From: Yamagishiella unicocca | Lineage: Eukaryota > Chlorophyta > Chlorophyceae > Chlamydomonadales > Volvocaceae | Assembly: GCA_003116995.1 (NCBI GenBank) | Contig: BDSL01000005.1 | Span: 1,116,001 to 1,180,000, forward strand | Direction of reading: 5' to 3' | Length of the DNA: 64,000 bases | Shown: one piece after another, positions 23,901 through 36,359 of the stretch | How the letters are laid out: every line of letters starts with the position of its first letter | Numbering within the stretch: the stretch's first letter is position 1 | Program-made: the position numbers and the translations under genes | The notes under the pieces: model-generated | Seen by the model: only the letters and a program-made list of their open reading frames with translations | Told to the model about the DNA's origin: nothing | Database searches by the model: none

Positions 23901-24846
23901 GCACCCGGGGCGCATGGCTGCTGCGGAGCGGCGGCGGCAGCTGCGATGTGGCGGCGGCGCTGCTGCCGTTGGATGGTGGTTTCGGAGCGGGAGGGATGCA
24001 GATCGAGTCTACGTCGGTGTTTCACCAGGGTGGCGCCGCCGCCGACAGCGGCGGCGGCGGCCAGCCGTGGCGTGTTGCGTTGTCGTGGCGACCCGCGGAC
24101 GGCGCCGCCGCGACGGCGCCCCTGGGGCCTCGACACGAGGTCGGCATACTGCGGACGGACGAGCAGGCGCCGTACAAGCACGAGGTACTACAACCTGCCG
24201 TACATTACGTGTGCCTTCCTTTTTTGTTTCGATTCACTCCTACATGGATGTGGTGCGCGTTTGGGACCTCCGGTTGCGCTTGCACTCGATGCATTCTACC
24301 CAACCCGATTTATGTGCGCAGCCCGCATCCATCATCTGCAATCATCTTCAATCACTGCAATCATCTGCAATCACTGCAATCATCTGCAATCATCTGCAAT
24401 CACTGCAGTCATCTGCAATCACTGCAATCATCTGCAATCATCTGCAATCAATCACTGCAATCATCCTGCAGGTCACCGTGACCGACTACACCCGGCGAGG
24501 CATCGAAGCGGTGCGCAGCTGCCTGCTGCCGCCGCACACTGCGCCGCAGCCCCAGCCCCACAACCAGCCGGCTGACAGCCACCGGGGCCAGGGGCAGGCA
24601 GAGCCGGATAGCGCGATGCTGCTGGCCTCCAGCGACGGCGACTCCTGCCAGCCACTCATCTGGTCGCTTCGCGGCGGTGGTGGCGGGGGCGGCGACGGCG
24701 GCGCACGGGTGGTGCAGTGGTTGGCTCCTCACCCTGAGCCGCCGGTGTGCCTGGTGGCGGCGACGGGTTCCGCCGGCGGAGGCGACTGCTTCCTGGGCTG
24801 TGGCAGCCAGTCGCGTGTGACGTTGTACCGACGAAGGGCGGGGTAG
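20912..24846 (+). CDS. RFWD3-like RING/coiled-coil/WD40 E3 ubiquitin ligase
   Basis: Seven exons: 20912-20927, 21016-21195, 21336-21396, 21795-21969, 22245-23210, 23348-24184 and 24472-24846 (TAG), giving 869 residues. The RING-bearing frame has no ATG of its own. A 16-nt first exon (ATG at 20912, donor GTGAGT) joins in phase and gives MSPSPPIIIEDEEEE; this 5' end is the weakest part. The RING follows (CIICYEP, LKCGHHAGESC, WLRSSKFCPTC), then a coiled coil (EAKRLRTELETTQRKMAAML), a long Gly/Pro/Gln/His-rich linker, and a WD40-type C-terminal half (FEQMFGVAVEGCRLLAVDVA; SFTRIRLPVNAGIIYDMQL; HLLVAGLEKGHLALLDTR). The ring-coil-WD order and the CGHxxG form of the ring match RFWD3, which ubiquitinates RPA and other replication-stress substrates. 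That role is inferred here. Confidence 0.82.
21727..21794 (+). repeat. Recurrent intron 3'-end element, copy in RFWD3-like intron
   Basis: The last about 68 nt of this intron (GTTAGTTTTCC, CTCCGTCTCCTATGTCTTAT, AAACGGGTAATTCTCGCC, then a pyrimidine tract and CAG) resemble the 3' ends of introns at 56617-56686 and 58924-58988 in another gene. The shared core lies 20-60 nt before the acceptor. Confidence 0.65.
24330..24468. repeat. Intronic minisatellite, CATCTGCAAT/CACTGCAAT units
   Basis: The intron between exons 6 and 7 of the RFWD3-like gene carries alternating 9-10 bp units CATCTGCAAT and CACTGCAAT over about 140 bp, ending right at the CTGCAG acceptor. The units resemble the splice acceptor itself, so they offer many decoy AGs only if mutated. 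Confidence 0.85.
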
Positions 24847-25048
24847 GCTGCGGCGAGAGCACGCCCAGGGGTGAGGGAGGCAGCAGCGCCTATGCCGGGA
24901 GCGGGGCAGGAGTAGGGCTTGGGAGCGAAGTAACGGTTGCCGCTAGCAGGAGGTGAAGGAAACGCGCGTTGAGCTTTTAGGGGGGCCGGGAGGCAGGTGG
25001 CGGGGACGGGAGGGTGGGGAGAGGGCTCGGCACGGTGGCACCCAGTGT

Positions 25049-25216
25049 GTGGTAGCTGGTGTGGGAGAAGGCGTGTGCAGATGAGGCTCTGTGGTAGCTG
25101 GTGTGGGAGAAGGCGTGTGCAGATGAGGCTCTGTGGTAGCTGGTGTGGGAAAAGGCGTGTGCAGATGAGGCTCTGTGGTAGCTGGTGTGGGAGAAAGCGG
25201 GTGCAGATGAGGCTAA
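25049..25216. repeat. 42-bp tandem repeat, four copies
   Basis: Four adjacent 42-bp units, the last diverged (GAAAGCGGGTGCAG). The length is a multiple of three, so the frames through it stay open; this is not evidence of coding. It lies in the 3' flank of the RFWD3-like gene. Confidence 0.85.
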
Positions 25217-25457
25217 GGGTTTTACGTGAGGCGTGCTTTCCATTTGAGCTGCGATGCGCACCTCGGCCATAGTCCCACGGGCGTCGTTTGCGCGGTGATG
25301 GGTGCGGGGATGGGTACTACCGGTGTCACACTTCCCTGAACAGGGTTTCCGGGGTTCTGTATTCGCCAGGGAGGGGGTTAGGCGTGTCCTGTGGACACCG
25401 CGGGCGGCACCTGCAGGTAGGAAGCGGGCCTAGGAAGTAGGCTGGCGCTGAGCTGCC

Positions 25458-25605
25458 GCTGTCGCGGGGGCGCTAACTGGGGACTGGTGGTGGCGCTGTC
25501 GCAGGGGCGCTAACTGGGGACTGGTGGTGGCGCTGTCGCGGGGGCGCTAACTGGGGACTGGTGGTGGCGCTGTCGCGGGGGCGCTAACTGGGGACTGGTG
25601 GTGCA
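25458..25605. repeat. 37-bp tandem repeat, four copies
   Basis: Four 37-bp units (GCTGTCGCGGGGGCGCTAAC, then TGGGGACTGGTGGTGGC), with a single G/A variant among copies. No coding potential. Confidence 0.85.
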
Positions 25606-26370
25606 AAAAACAAAACCACGCTGTCGCAGGGGCGTGGTTTTGGTTATGGTGCATGCAGCTGGACGCTGTAGGACCAAGGGAGCTCAGCGGTGGCTCGGGC
25701 CGCGTCGTAAGGCGGGCGGGCAGGAAGCACAAGCAACGATGTGCAGTGCGGCCGTGGCAGACCAAGGAAGTCGTACGAGGGTACGAGGAACGCGTGTCCG
25801 AGTTTAACAGATAAGAAACGTCGGTTGGTATGGGAGCCACACAGGTTGTCGTCGGGCCCTGCCGCGCTCGATACAAAATCCCTACCCAACCATAACTTCC
25901 GGCCAAGGGCAATTCTGCCCATCACCTAAAATTCCCGACGACCCAGCATGATGGGTCCCGGGAACTATCGTTCTGCAGAGTCCCTTAGTAACACCCTAAA
26001 ACCCGGCCTGACCTCGTACACCTTGGGGTAGCACCCCCCCCTCCCGCTCTACCTACAAGCACTCAGCCTGGCTCGTCATATGATGTCCGGCTGGCTACGC
26101 ACCACATTCCTACCACACCGGCCCCCTTGCTGCCCCCGCACGCATCCGGCCCCCCTCCCACTCGCCCCCACGGCCCAGACCTTCAGACCTCCCAGGCTAT
26201 TTCACTGGGTCGATCCGATCCAAGCATCCACCCCCCCGCCTCCCGCCTCCCGGCTCTTCACCCGCCAAACCGAAACCTGCACCTCCAGCAGTCCCCTCCC
26301 CTCTCTACTCTCCACTCCCGGAGCGAGCTCCGAACTCCTCCCACTCCAGCGCACTGCGCCCGCCGCCCCC

Positions 26371-29300
26371 CTACTTGGCTGACTGCAGGGCGGACACCTG
26401 GGCGATCTTCTGCTCTATCAACGCCAGCTTCTCGCGCGCCTCTCGCTCCAGCACCCGCGCCTCCTCCACGTACTGCGGGAGGGAGGGAGGGAGTCGGGAC
26501 AGGCGAACACGGCAAGGCGCTAAGGGTGCAGGGCAAGTCGCCGCCTTAACAAGAGCTCCAGCCAGGTCATCCTCCCGCACACATTGGCACATACCCCCAA
26601 CCACCGCAGCGGCACCCGCCCGTTCTACCTTACTGTAGTAGCCGCTGCGATGAGCCCAGCCGCTCCCACCGTAGCACCCACCATCACCGCACGCAACCCT
26701 CCCCCTGCCCTCACCTCGGGTGAGGCCTTCGCCATGAACGCCGGGTTGTTGAGCCGCCCCAGGACGCCCCCCAGGTCCTTGTCCAGCTTGGCCTTCTGCT
26801 TGCCCAGCCGGCCCAGCTCCTTGGCCACATCGAACAGGCCCGCCAGCGGCAGCAACACCTGGTGGGTGGGGGGGTAGCGATAAGGCCCGGTTACACAACA
26901 CAGGAGCGTGTGTATGTGGGGTTTCGAGCGGAGCCAAGCAGTCCGCGGTGATGCCGCATTCAGCAGCCACCATCCCTCGCTAACCAACATCTGCACCCCA
27001 ATCCTATGGGAAAGGATCCCGGCAGCCCGGCAGGCAGCTGCCATCGTTACTTCCGTCAGCGCAGACGGCGACCCCGCACTGCACTCAGCCGGATGTGTCA
27101 CCCGCTCGCCCCTCAGGGCATGTGACAACCCCACCCCCACCCGTCCAGGCCCCGGCCGACCCACCCACCTGCACACCCTCCTGCACCACTAGGCTGACTG
27201 ATGAGCTGCCGGCAGCTGCCGCCTCCCCCGCCTCAGCCGCACTCGCCACCACGCGCACCGCCGCGGCATCCAGCTTGGCCAGCAGGCACACCACCGCCAG
27301 CTCGGACTCCAGGGTCTGTCGTCCAGTCGGCCGGGCGGACGGGGACGGAGTGAGGGATCGGCCACAGCGGTGGGCGTTACAGAAGCGAGGAGAACGGGCC
27401 CATAGGGACGAAGGAGGAGGCGGTGAATGGCAGAAGGCGGGTGCTGTCGGCGAGCACGGAGGTAAGAGCCCCCGAGGGATTAGGGAGCTGGAATGGGCCA
27501 CCCACCCACCCACCCTTTTTCTAGTCGATACTTGAACTGTCTTATGTGCCAACCAATGGGTCACCTCTCCAACCCACCCACCCGCCCGCCCAACGCCCTT
27601 TCCTCGTCGGCCTGTCGGACCGCGGATCCCCACTCCGCCCACGCCAGCCAGCCAACCCCCCTCCCTGGAGGCTCCTCACCCGCCGCATCGCCGCGTCCTC
27701 CACCACAATCGTGGCGCCGATCTTCCGCGCGGGCTCCACATTATATTCGGCTCGGGCGTTGCGCAGCGCGCGCACGCAGCCCTTGATCACCTCGAACTGC
27801 GCCAGAGCGGTCTCGTCCACGGGGCAGGAGCGGGCAGGCCAAGAGGCCACGATCAGCGCCTCGCCTGCCGGGTTGGGTGCGTGGGTGGGTGGGGAGACGG
27901 TCGGGCAGGTGGTTACTGGTTAGGGCGGTTGGGGCGAACATTTCGGTTGACACCCACGGCAACCCGTGTCGTGGGCGCGGTAGCATCACCATTCGCACCG
28001 CCGCGCCCGTTAGGGCTGCCCCCAGGAATCCCTTCCGTCCCTTCCACAAAACCGGACAACCCTAAAGCTACGACTGTCCACGCCCCGCCCCCACACGCAC
28101 TTCCCCACCCAACACCGGCACGTCAGCAAACATGGTAGACCACCTCTGGCGTGGTGCAAGTCCGCAAATGTTCTCCAGTGTAATCTAATCGCACCCTACG
28201 CGTCACCGCCCTCCCACCCACGGGTGGCCTTCCTCGAAACCCACCCTTGTGCGGAATGGCCTGCCAGAGCTCCTCCGTCACGAAGGGCATGAAGGGGTGC
28301 AGCAGCCGCAGCATGACCTCGTACACGTACACCAGCGTGGAGCGGCTGGCGGCCTGGGCGGCAGCATCGCCGCCGTAGGTGCGGGTCTGGCGGGAGGGGG
28401 GAAAAATTGCAAGAAATAACCGGTTACTCGACGAGGCAAGTGTAGCGGGAGCTGGGTTGGGGGTCAGAGAGAGCGGGAGTGGGTCAGCTGAGTGGCAGTT
28501 ACAGCTTCCGCACAGCTCCTAGTCAGCTAGCTGCACTTCACAATACAAACTGCCGCTGTGGAGGCGTGTGCGGAGTGTGTGCTGAGATGTGTGCGGAGAT
28601 GTGTGCGGACATGTGTGTGCGTGTGGGTGTGTAAAACCTAGGGCCTCATCATGCGGCCCAATCTGCCGCCATACCTTGGACGCCTCAATGAACCAGTCCG
28701 CGAACTCGTCCCACAGGAAGTTGTACGCCGTGATGCCAGCAGCATTGTAGTCGTACTTGTCATATCGCTCGCTGACCTCATCAACGGTCTGCATGGGACG
28801 AAAAGCGTTGGTTGCAGCACGGCACTCAGCCACTGGCAGTGGCACTGACGGCAACTCACCTCGCATTGCTGCAATGCTGCCGCAACCGAACGGATGCGCG
28901 TCGGCCGGCCACCTGCCCAGGGGCTGTGACCCTCCACCAAACACGCCCAGATGCATCCAGCCACAGGGGAGACCCTAAATGTACATACGGAAGCATCCGG
29001 TACAACCTCCGCCAGGGGCCTTATCAGGCCTTCAGGACCTCCTCGCGTACTAAACACGACCCATGAGACTCCCCCACTCAACCCGGTCCCACGGATCGCG
29101 GGAGCCCCCAAGGCATCCGCTTCATGGGCTCCCTCTCTACCCTCCATCCCCCAGCTCGCCAGCGTCCTTTCCACGGGTTTTCTCGTTTGGCGGGCCCCCG
29201 CCGTTGCCATCCGGGGTCGAACCGGGGTTTTCCCCTTGCCACCCCCTCTTGCCAGCCCGCAGCCCCACGTGCCTTGTGCAGCAGGCTGATGACCCAGCGC

Positions 29301-32300
29301 TCCACCAGCGGCAGCTGCTGCATGTCGGAGGGACCAGACAGCGACACGCCGCGCAGCGACTCCCACTCCGCCTCGCTGACCTGCGGAGGAACCCGGCAGC
29401 GGGGGCGGGGCAGGAGGAGGGGGTGGCGGAGGAGGAGGAGATGGTGGCGTTGGCAGTGGCGATGGTGGTGTTGGCGTTGGTGTTGGTAGTCGTGCGCCGG
29501 GCAGCGAACGCAGCCCTGAGACCCTGCCTCCTCCTCCCCCCCACACACCGTTTCTTTCATTGTAACCCCCCCCCACACACACACGGGTCTTCCTCGTAAG
29601 CCCACACACACCTTGTCCAGGTTGAACAACACGAACTTGCCGGCGTTCCACAGCTTGTTGGTGAAGTTGCGCGAGGCCGTCAGCCGCTCCAGGGAGAGGT
29701 TCAGGTCCTGACCCACAGACGTGCCTGCGGGCACGAGGGCAGGTTAGTTATTTAGTTAGTTAATTAGTCCAATAGAGTCCGCCTAAGGGAGGGTGCCCTC
29801 ACGAGCCATGAGGTCCAGGACACGCTGTTTGCTAGCTTCATACACGTCGGAAAGGAAAGCCCCAAAGCAGGTGGACAAGCGACCGGACCAGCGCCCGGGG
29901 CGTGCTGGCAGTTGGCGTTGGTATCTGGCAGTTGGTGTTTGGTATCTGGCAGTTGACATTTGGCGTTGAAGCTTTGGCGGTTTCACAGCGCGGCGAGGTG
30001 AGCTGTGCCTCCCCTGCCGCAGCTAGGAGCCGGAGCGCGCCTTGAGCCGCAAAGCATTGCACTTGCGGTGCCAAGTACCATCCTTGAGCCGCAAAGCATT
30101 ACAGCCAGCGGACCCAACATGGTGACTCCTGCCTCACCAGTGGCCAGCGTGAAGCGCAGCGCGTCGGTGCCGTACTGCGCGATCGTGTCCAGCGGGTCCA
30201 CCACGTTGCCCAGCGACTTGGACATCTTGCGGCCCTTCTCGTCGCGGACCTGGGGGGAAGGGGGCAGCCAGGAGGGTTACACAAAAGAACCGGTAACTCG
30301 ACATGGAAGTCCCCCTGGCGGGCGGGTGGGAGAGTAGCGTGGAGGGACACCGGCGGCGTCCCTAGCGCCAGGGGCGTGGTTGCGTTGCTCAAGAGGCGTG
30401 TCGAGAGCAGCAGCGCCTTTCCGCCGGCACAGTGTGTCGGGCTAGCTGTCCCCGCGAGGCTCTCCCTGGCCCCTCTTCGCGTGTGGAGTCCCCGCCCCAA
30501 CCCGGCCCAACCCGAACCCAACCCCGCCCCAGCCCAAACCCAGACGCACCAGGCCGTGCAGGTAGACGGTGGAGAAGGGCGCCTTGCCCGTGAACTCGAT
30601 GCCCATCATGATCATCCGGGCCACCCAGAAGAACAGGATGTCGTGGCCGGTCTCCATCATCTGGACAGCGGGGGGACAGGCGAGCGGGTGGGGTGGGATG
30701 GGGTGCGGGGTGGGATGCGGTGCGGGGTGGGATGCGGTGCGGGGTGGGATGCGGCGCATGAGATGAAACCCGGGGTTCAGCCTCGCAGCCTAGGAGGCCC
30801 CCGCCTTCGAACGTCTCATTCACACGCCCAAACATGTTGCGGCCGCAGCGGTACATAAGCACTCGCATTGTATGGCTTAGCGGGCGGTAGTCTTCAAACC
30901 CACTTTCTAAACCCACTTTCTTGACCCACTTTCTTAACCCACTTTCTTAACCCACTTTCTTAACCTACTTTCTTAACCTACTTTCTTAACCTACTTTCTC
31001 AACCCACTTTCTTGACCCACTTCCTCAACCCACTTTCTTAACCCACTTTCTTAACCCACTTTCTTAACCCACTTTCTTAACCCACTTTCTTAACCCACTT
31101 CCTTAACCCGCTTCCTTAACCCGCACCCGCACCCGGCCCCGGCCCCACCTGCGTGGGGTAGAAGGTCTTGAAGTCCGGTGCGTCCGTGCGCGGCCAGCCC
31201 AGCGTGCTGAAGGGCCACAGGCCGCTGCTGAACCAGGTGTCTAGCACGTCCTCCTCCTGGGGGAAAATGTGTGTGTGGGCGGGGAAGAGGCGGTGGCGAA
31301 AAGTGTGTGTGTGGGGGGAAACAGGTTTGAACTGGAGGTGCGGAGGGCGGGGGCCGTCCAGGCACCTGGGGCATACACAGCGATAGCGATAGCGGCAGTG
31401 GTGGCGGTTAAGGTGGCGGTACGGGGCTCGGAATGCAGCGAGGTCACGATGCGGTGCGGAGCCAGGCGGGAGAGGACCCGCTCGCTCCATCAGGCTCGGG
31501 TCACGGCAGGACAGCCCAGGTTTATGTCAGGTCAAGGGAGGCCGGGCCAGTTCCAGGTCAGGTCAAGACAGGCCGGGCCAGGTCCGGGTCAGGTCTAGGG
31601 AGGGGGCCCGTGTGCGGCCGCGCCCACCTGCCGGAGCACCACGCCCGCGCCGTGCTGCTCCTCCGCCAGCCTCTGCGCCTCCTCCACACTGCGAGCCACG
31701 ACGTAGGCCTCGCAGCGGCCCTCGGGCGCCGCCGCGGCCGCCTCCGCCGACGGGAATACGTACCAGACGGGGATGCGGTGGCCCCACCACAGCTGCCGGC
31801 TGATGCACCAGTCCTGGAGGGTTTCGGAGCAGTTTCGCGCAGGGTTTCGGCGCGTTTTTGCGTAGGGTTTCAGAGCAGTTTCGTGGAGGGTTTCGGAGCA
31901 GTTTTGTGGTGGATTTCGGACGGTTTCGCCGAGGGTTTCGGAGCAGTATATAGTCCGGTGGAATAGGAATACGGAAGACCGAGAGGCGGCCTCGGGGTGC
32001 TGGTGGGATTGGATGGCGAGTGACCCCTAACTCGAGGAGGCATGGGACATGGGAGTGGAGGCTAAGTCACGATGGCATGCGTTGCTGGCAGTTTAATGGA
32101 CAACCATGCGCACTGGCGACGCCGCACGCGGACATCGGAACAAAACCCCGAATGGCATCCAGGCCAGTTGCCTCTCCAAGGGGCTCCGCGCGGGGACGGG
32201 AGGGGGTGGGCTAGGGCTAGCAGCGGCCGGCACACACACCTTGATGTTCCCCAGCCAGTTGTTGTAGACCTTCGCGAACCGCTCGGGCAGGATGGTGATG

Positions 32301-35300
32301 GAGCCGTCCGCCACGGCCGCCAGCGCCGGCTCCGCCAGCGGGGTCATGCGCACGAACCACTGCTCGCTCACCAGCGGCTCAATCACCTCACCGCTGCGTT
32401 GACTACGCGGCACGCTGTGGGCAGGAGGGGGAGGAGGAGGAGGGGGTTTGATAAGAGAATCCGCGAATCCACGGCCGATAAACCGGGGGACGGGTCGATC
32501 CGCGAATCCACGGCCGATAAACCGGGGGACGGGTCGGTCCGCGAATCCACGGCCGATAAACCGGGGGACGGGTCGGTCCGCAATACTTTGGACAAAAGGT
32601 ACAATTTTACAAGCCAAGAGAAAACTTCCAAGAAGCTTTTGTGTCGTTGCCGAGCGCGGGGGGGTAGGTAACGGACAGCGCAAGGCAAACAAGGAGTGAA
32701 GGCGCCCAACATGTGGGTACAAAAGGTCGTACACATGGTCGTAGTGACGAGGGCTGCGGGCTCACCGGGACGTGTGCGGGTCCTTCTTGATCACCAGCCC
32801 CGCCGCCTCCATGTCGGCCCACAGCGCCTTGCGCGCTGCGAAGCGCTCCATGCCCGCGTACTTGCCCGCGGCGCCGTTGAGGGTCGCGTCCTTGTTCATG
32901 ATGTTGATGATGGGGAGGGAGCGCCGCTTGCCGATCTCGTAGTCGTTGATATCGTGGCCTATACGGTGTCGTACGTGTCGTACGTGTCGTATACGCGACA
33001 GATGGTCCGCCGTGAGCTCGTCGTCGCCTCTCGTCTGAGCCCCGCAACGCCCAGCCAGCCCAACGCCACGCCGCTTCATCCTCTTCCCTCCCCGCCGCTC
33101 TTTTGCTTTCCCCAATCCTCACGCGCTAAACCTGCAATGCGCCACTCCATTCCACCTCACGGCGCACCCCACCCGACCCATCCGCACGGACAACAGCCCC
33201 TCCATGCGCTCACCGCTCCTCTGGCGTTTGGCGGTTGCCCTGCTTCCAACTTCACGAGTATTACGACCGACCCACCGACCCACCTGGTGTGATCTTGAGG
33301 GCCCCGGTGCCGAACTCGCGGTCCACGTACTCGTCTCCGATGATCGGGATACGGCGGCCGCCACTCATAGGCACCTCGCACTCGCGACCTATCAGGTGCC
33401 TTCGAACACCACCGGGTGGGGCAGGGACCGGGGGCGGGTTCACGGTCGGGGTGGGTCGGTGAGGCAGGGGGATGGGTGCCGTGCGCGATGTACGCCCCAG
33501 CCGGCAAGCTGCAAGCCAGCCAAGAACCAGATCCCTTCCGCCTCTATAGCACCACCCACCACCATCATCAGTCCACCACCACCACCAATCCACCGCCGCT
33601 GATTCACCACCGCCGCCGCCCCTCCACACCGTAACGCCCACTCACTTGTATCGCTCGTCCTCCGGGTGCACCGCCACCGCCGTGTCTCCCAGGATGGTTT
33701 CGGGGCGGGTGGTGGCCACCGGCAGAAACTCCTCCCCCGAGGCGCCAGCCACCGGGTACCTGAGGGACAGCGGGCAGGGGAACGGAGGAGGAAGAGGAGC
33801 AGCAGCAGCAGCACCGCTTCACATAATTCCACGCAAAAAACACAACCGGATCCGCAAGTTTGGCGCGGTCGCGACGGGTTCGGGTGGAGATGAAAGTGTA
33901 CACCGGCGACATCCGAGACACCGGTAATTACACGTGGGCTGCGGTGGGGTTTCACCCGACGTGACAGCCACCCCGCGCCCCCGCGCCAGCTCTTCCCCCC
34001 CCCCCGGGCCCCCTGCCCCCTGACACACTTGAAGAAAAAGAGGCTGCCGTTCTCCTCGCCGTACTCCACCTCCAGGTCTGACACGGCGGTTCGGAGCGCG
34101 GGGCTCCAGTTGACCATGTACTGGCCCCGGTAGATGAGGCCCTTGGAGTGCAGCCGCACGAAGGCCTCCGCCACGGCGTCTGGCAGGCGGGGAGGAGGAC
34201 GCGGCGTGGTGGCGGTTGGCGGTTGGTGGTTGGGGGGACAGGGCGTGGGGCAGGGCAGCGTAGAGGGGGCAGCAAGGTGGGGGCCAGCCGTGTCGTGTGG
34301 TGGTGGAGAGAAACCGCATTAACCGAACCGCAGTCCGGTAAAGCTGGCGGCGGAAGCCGCCGCGTCATTCCCCCCTTCCTGTCGTTCACAGGGCAGGCGT
34401 AGGGGTCTGGGCCGCAGTTCCTCCTCGCCCTTCCCTCTCTCCTCCAGCCCGGAGCCCCATCACTACCTGGGGCACTGGCTTCCCCCGCAGACCCTGCCGG
34501 CGTCGCCCCCACCCTAACGACAATGTCCAAAGCTCCCCTCATCTAGTACCCTTGTGGTCTAAAGCGTCGAAACACCAGGGGTTCGCTCCCTCCTCCTCCT
34601 CCTCCTATCTCGCACCTGACAGCCCCTCGTCCAGAGTGAAGCGCTCCCGGCTCCAGTCGCAGCTGGCGCCCAGGCGGCGCAGCTGGTTGGTGATGAAGCC
34701 GCCGTACCTGCGCAAGGCCCCAAATGCCGAAACAGTTGAAAACGTGCGGCACCCATCCCCAACAACCCCACCAGACCCTCAGCCCGCCCCAAGAGCCTTT
34801 ATTTCTTTTGTGGGAACAATACACATAGGCGCGCTGCACCCCAGGTAGCTGAGATACAACATGTGTGTTACACGAAACGAAATGTCGTACGTTACATGAC
34901 GACATGCGGGGGACACACGACTGGCTCCTCGCGCGCAGGCGGAGCTCGCACTCCCGACCCCCGTACGACACACCCTCACCCGCAATACACACACACACAC
35001 ACACACATGCCAGGGCCCCCTCCCGGCCCCCAGTCCCCTTATCGACCCCGTGCTCACTCCTCCTTCCACTGCCACACGCGCTTCGTGAACTCCTCGCGCC
35101 CCAGCTGCAGCCTGCTGGTGCCCTCCCGCGACAACATCTTCTCCACCACACTCTGTCTCGCGGTGGAGTGGACGGGGGAGGGGGGTGGGAGGGGTCAGCC
35201 ACACAACGCAACAGGGGGTCAGCAACGCCGGTGAGCAGGCACCAGGTAGGGTAGGGTGGGATTGAGGAAACGGCGCAGTTGCAGTTGCTGCCCTCACACG

Positions 35301-36359
35301 TATAGGAGTTTGCTCACTGCCCCTCGCTCACTGCTGCTGTTGCTGCTGCCCCTTCACTGCTGCTGCTGCCACCCTCCACTGCTGCCGCTCCACAGCTGCT
35401 GGCAACCCCCCATTGCTGCTGCCCCGTCCCTCACTCCTGCTGCTGCTGCCACCCTCCACTGCTGCTGCCGCTCCATATCTGCTGTCACTCTCCACTGCGG
35501 CCACCCTCCACTGCTGCCCCTCCACTGCTGCCACCCACCTGGGTGGCGATACCCGCGTGGTCTGTCCCCGGCAGCCAGAGGGCCTTGCGGCCGTTCATGC
35601 GAGCATAGCGGGTCATGATGTCCTGTGTGTGTGGGGAGGTAGGGGCGATGAGTGACACCGGTACCACCTCTTGTCAGGGGCACTCCCTCCTTCCCCAACC
35701 AGACCCCACACCTACACTCGTTGCTATCACCGTCTCAGAATGGCATTCTGAGCATTACCGGTGTCCTCCCCCTTTTCAGTCACATCCGTTACCGCCGGGT
35801 GGCTGCCGTACCTGTACGGTTGCGAACATGGCGTGGCCCATATGCAGTTTGCCAGTCACGTTGGGCGGCGGCATGGGCAGGGTGAAGGGCTCCCCCGGGG
35901 CGGACAGGTCGGGCTTGAAGTAGCCCTGGGATTCCCACCTTAGGGCGGTGTGGGTGTGGGGAGGTTGCAGGGTGTGGGGAAGCGGGTGGTGATAGTGCTT
36001 GGGAGCTGCCGAGACCCCGGCGGCCCTTGACCGAGGGGAAGGTCACACGACCCCTGGGCGACCGTACGCCCACATGCCGAATTGTCTCACCACTTGTATA
36101 ACCGCTCCTCAGCTGTGTTGGTCTCAAAGTTCTTCGGCAGCTCGGGCCGTCCAGAGCCGGCTGCGACCGTGCCGACCTCCTCTGTGGCAGGCAAAGCAGG
36201 GCCTTTCGAGATGCAATTCCGCAACGATTTGCCAATACGATGTTGCGGACAGTGTCGACCGGCCAGTCGCGGCGTCCTATTGGTTGTGGTTGGCGCGCGT
36301 CGCCAATTGCAAGCAGCGCAACCAGTGGATAGACTACCCTCGCAAGCACTGATTTGCAT
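26371..36359 (-). CDS. Valyl-tRNA synthetase, complete, 22 exons
   Basis: Exons: 36359-36091, 35938-35812, 35622-35539, 35152-35058, 34707-34616, 34179-34029, 33759-33646, 33399-33284, 32958-32766, 32414-32240, 31813-31628, 31256-31149, 30660-30550, 30249-30138, 29724-29612, 29380-29273, 28788-28675, 28386-28245, 27864-27680, 27315-27169, 26858-26715 and 26472-26371 (TAG). Every junction is in phase; 995 residues. The enzyme charges tRNA-Val with valine. Signatures: [13 protein letters not shown] (HIGH), [10 protein letters not shown], the editing-domain block [53 protein letters not shown], and a C-terminal coiled coil ([20 protein letters not shown]). The N-terminal 60 residues are Arg-rich, with [18 protein letters not shown] before [20 protein letters not shown]; this suggests organelle targeting, perhaps dual. 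The intron between exons 16 and 17 fits only a GC donor. The ATG at 36359 is the first in frame; an upstream exon cannot be excluded. Confidence 0.95.
30690..30755. repeat. 17-bp GGGATGCGGTGCGGGGT repeat in ValRS intron
   Basis: About four copies of a G-rich 17-bp unit lie directly behind the acceptor side of exon 13 in the intron at 30661-31148. C-rich in transcript sense, it may act as a pyrimidine tract. Confidence 0.75.
30895..31130. repeat. 13-bp (TTAACCCACTTTC)n minisatellite in ValRS intron
   Basis: About 17 copies of a 13-bp unit fill half of the intron between exons 12 and 13. Variants include TTGACCCACTTTC, TTAACCTACTTTC and CTCAACCCACTTTC. A different repeat (17-bp) sits in the same intron. 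Confidence 0.9.
32461..32579. repeat. 39-bp tandem repeat, three copies, in ValRS intron
   Basis: Three 39-bp units (CCGCGAATCCACGGCCGATA, then AACCGGGGGACGGGTCGRT) in the intron between exons 9 and 10. Length is a multiple of three, explaining apparently open frames on both strands. Confidence 0.85.
35330..35530. repeat. CTGCTGCTGCCACCCTCCA-type degenerate repeat in ValRS intron
   Basis: An imperfect CTG/CCACC-rich array with units of about 15-30 bp occupies the intron between exons 3 and 4 of ValRS, ending close to the exon 3 donor. It is CAG-rich in transcript sense. Confidence 0.7.

Larger units (their letters stand above)
24847..26370. other. Convergent intergenic region with two minisatellites
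   Basis: 1.5 kb between the convergent stops of the RFWD3-like gene and ValRS. It holds a 42-bp repeat with four copies (25049-25216, GTGGTAGCTGGTGTGGGAGA-type) and a 37-bp repeat with four copies (25458-25605, GCTGTCGCGGGGGCGCTAAC-type). After the second array the CTGTCGCAGGGGCG piece reappears once, flanked by an inverted pair (AAAACCACG and CGTGGTTTT). No gene is supportable here. Confidence 0.7.

Noticed and set aside
24330..24468. CRISPR-like regular short repeats
   Set aside because: Units are contiguous with no unique spacers and lie in a spliced intron; this is a minisatellite in a eukaryotic genome.
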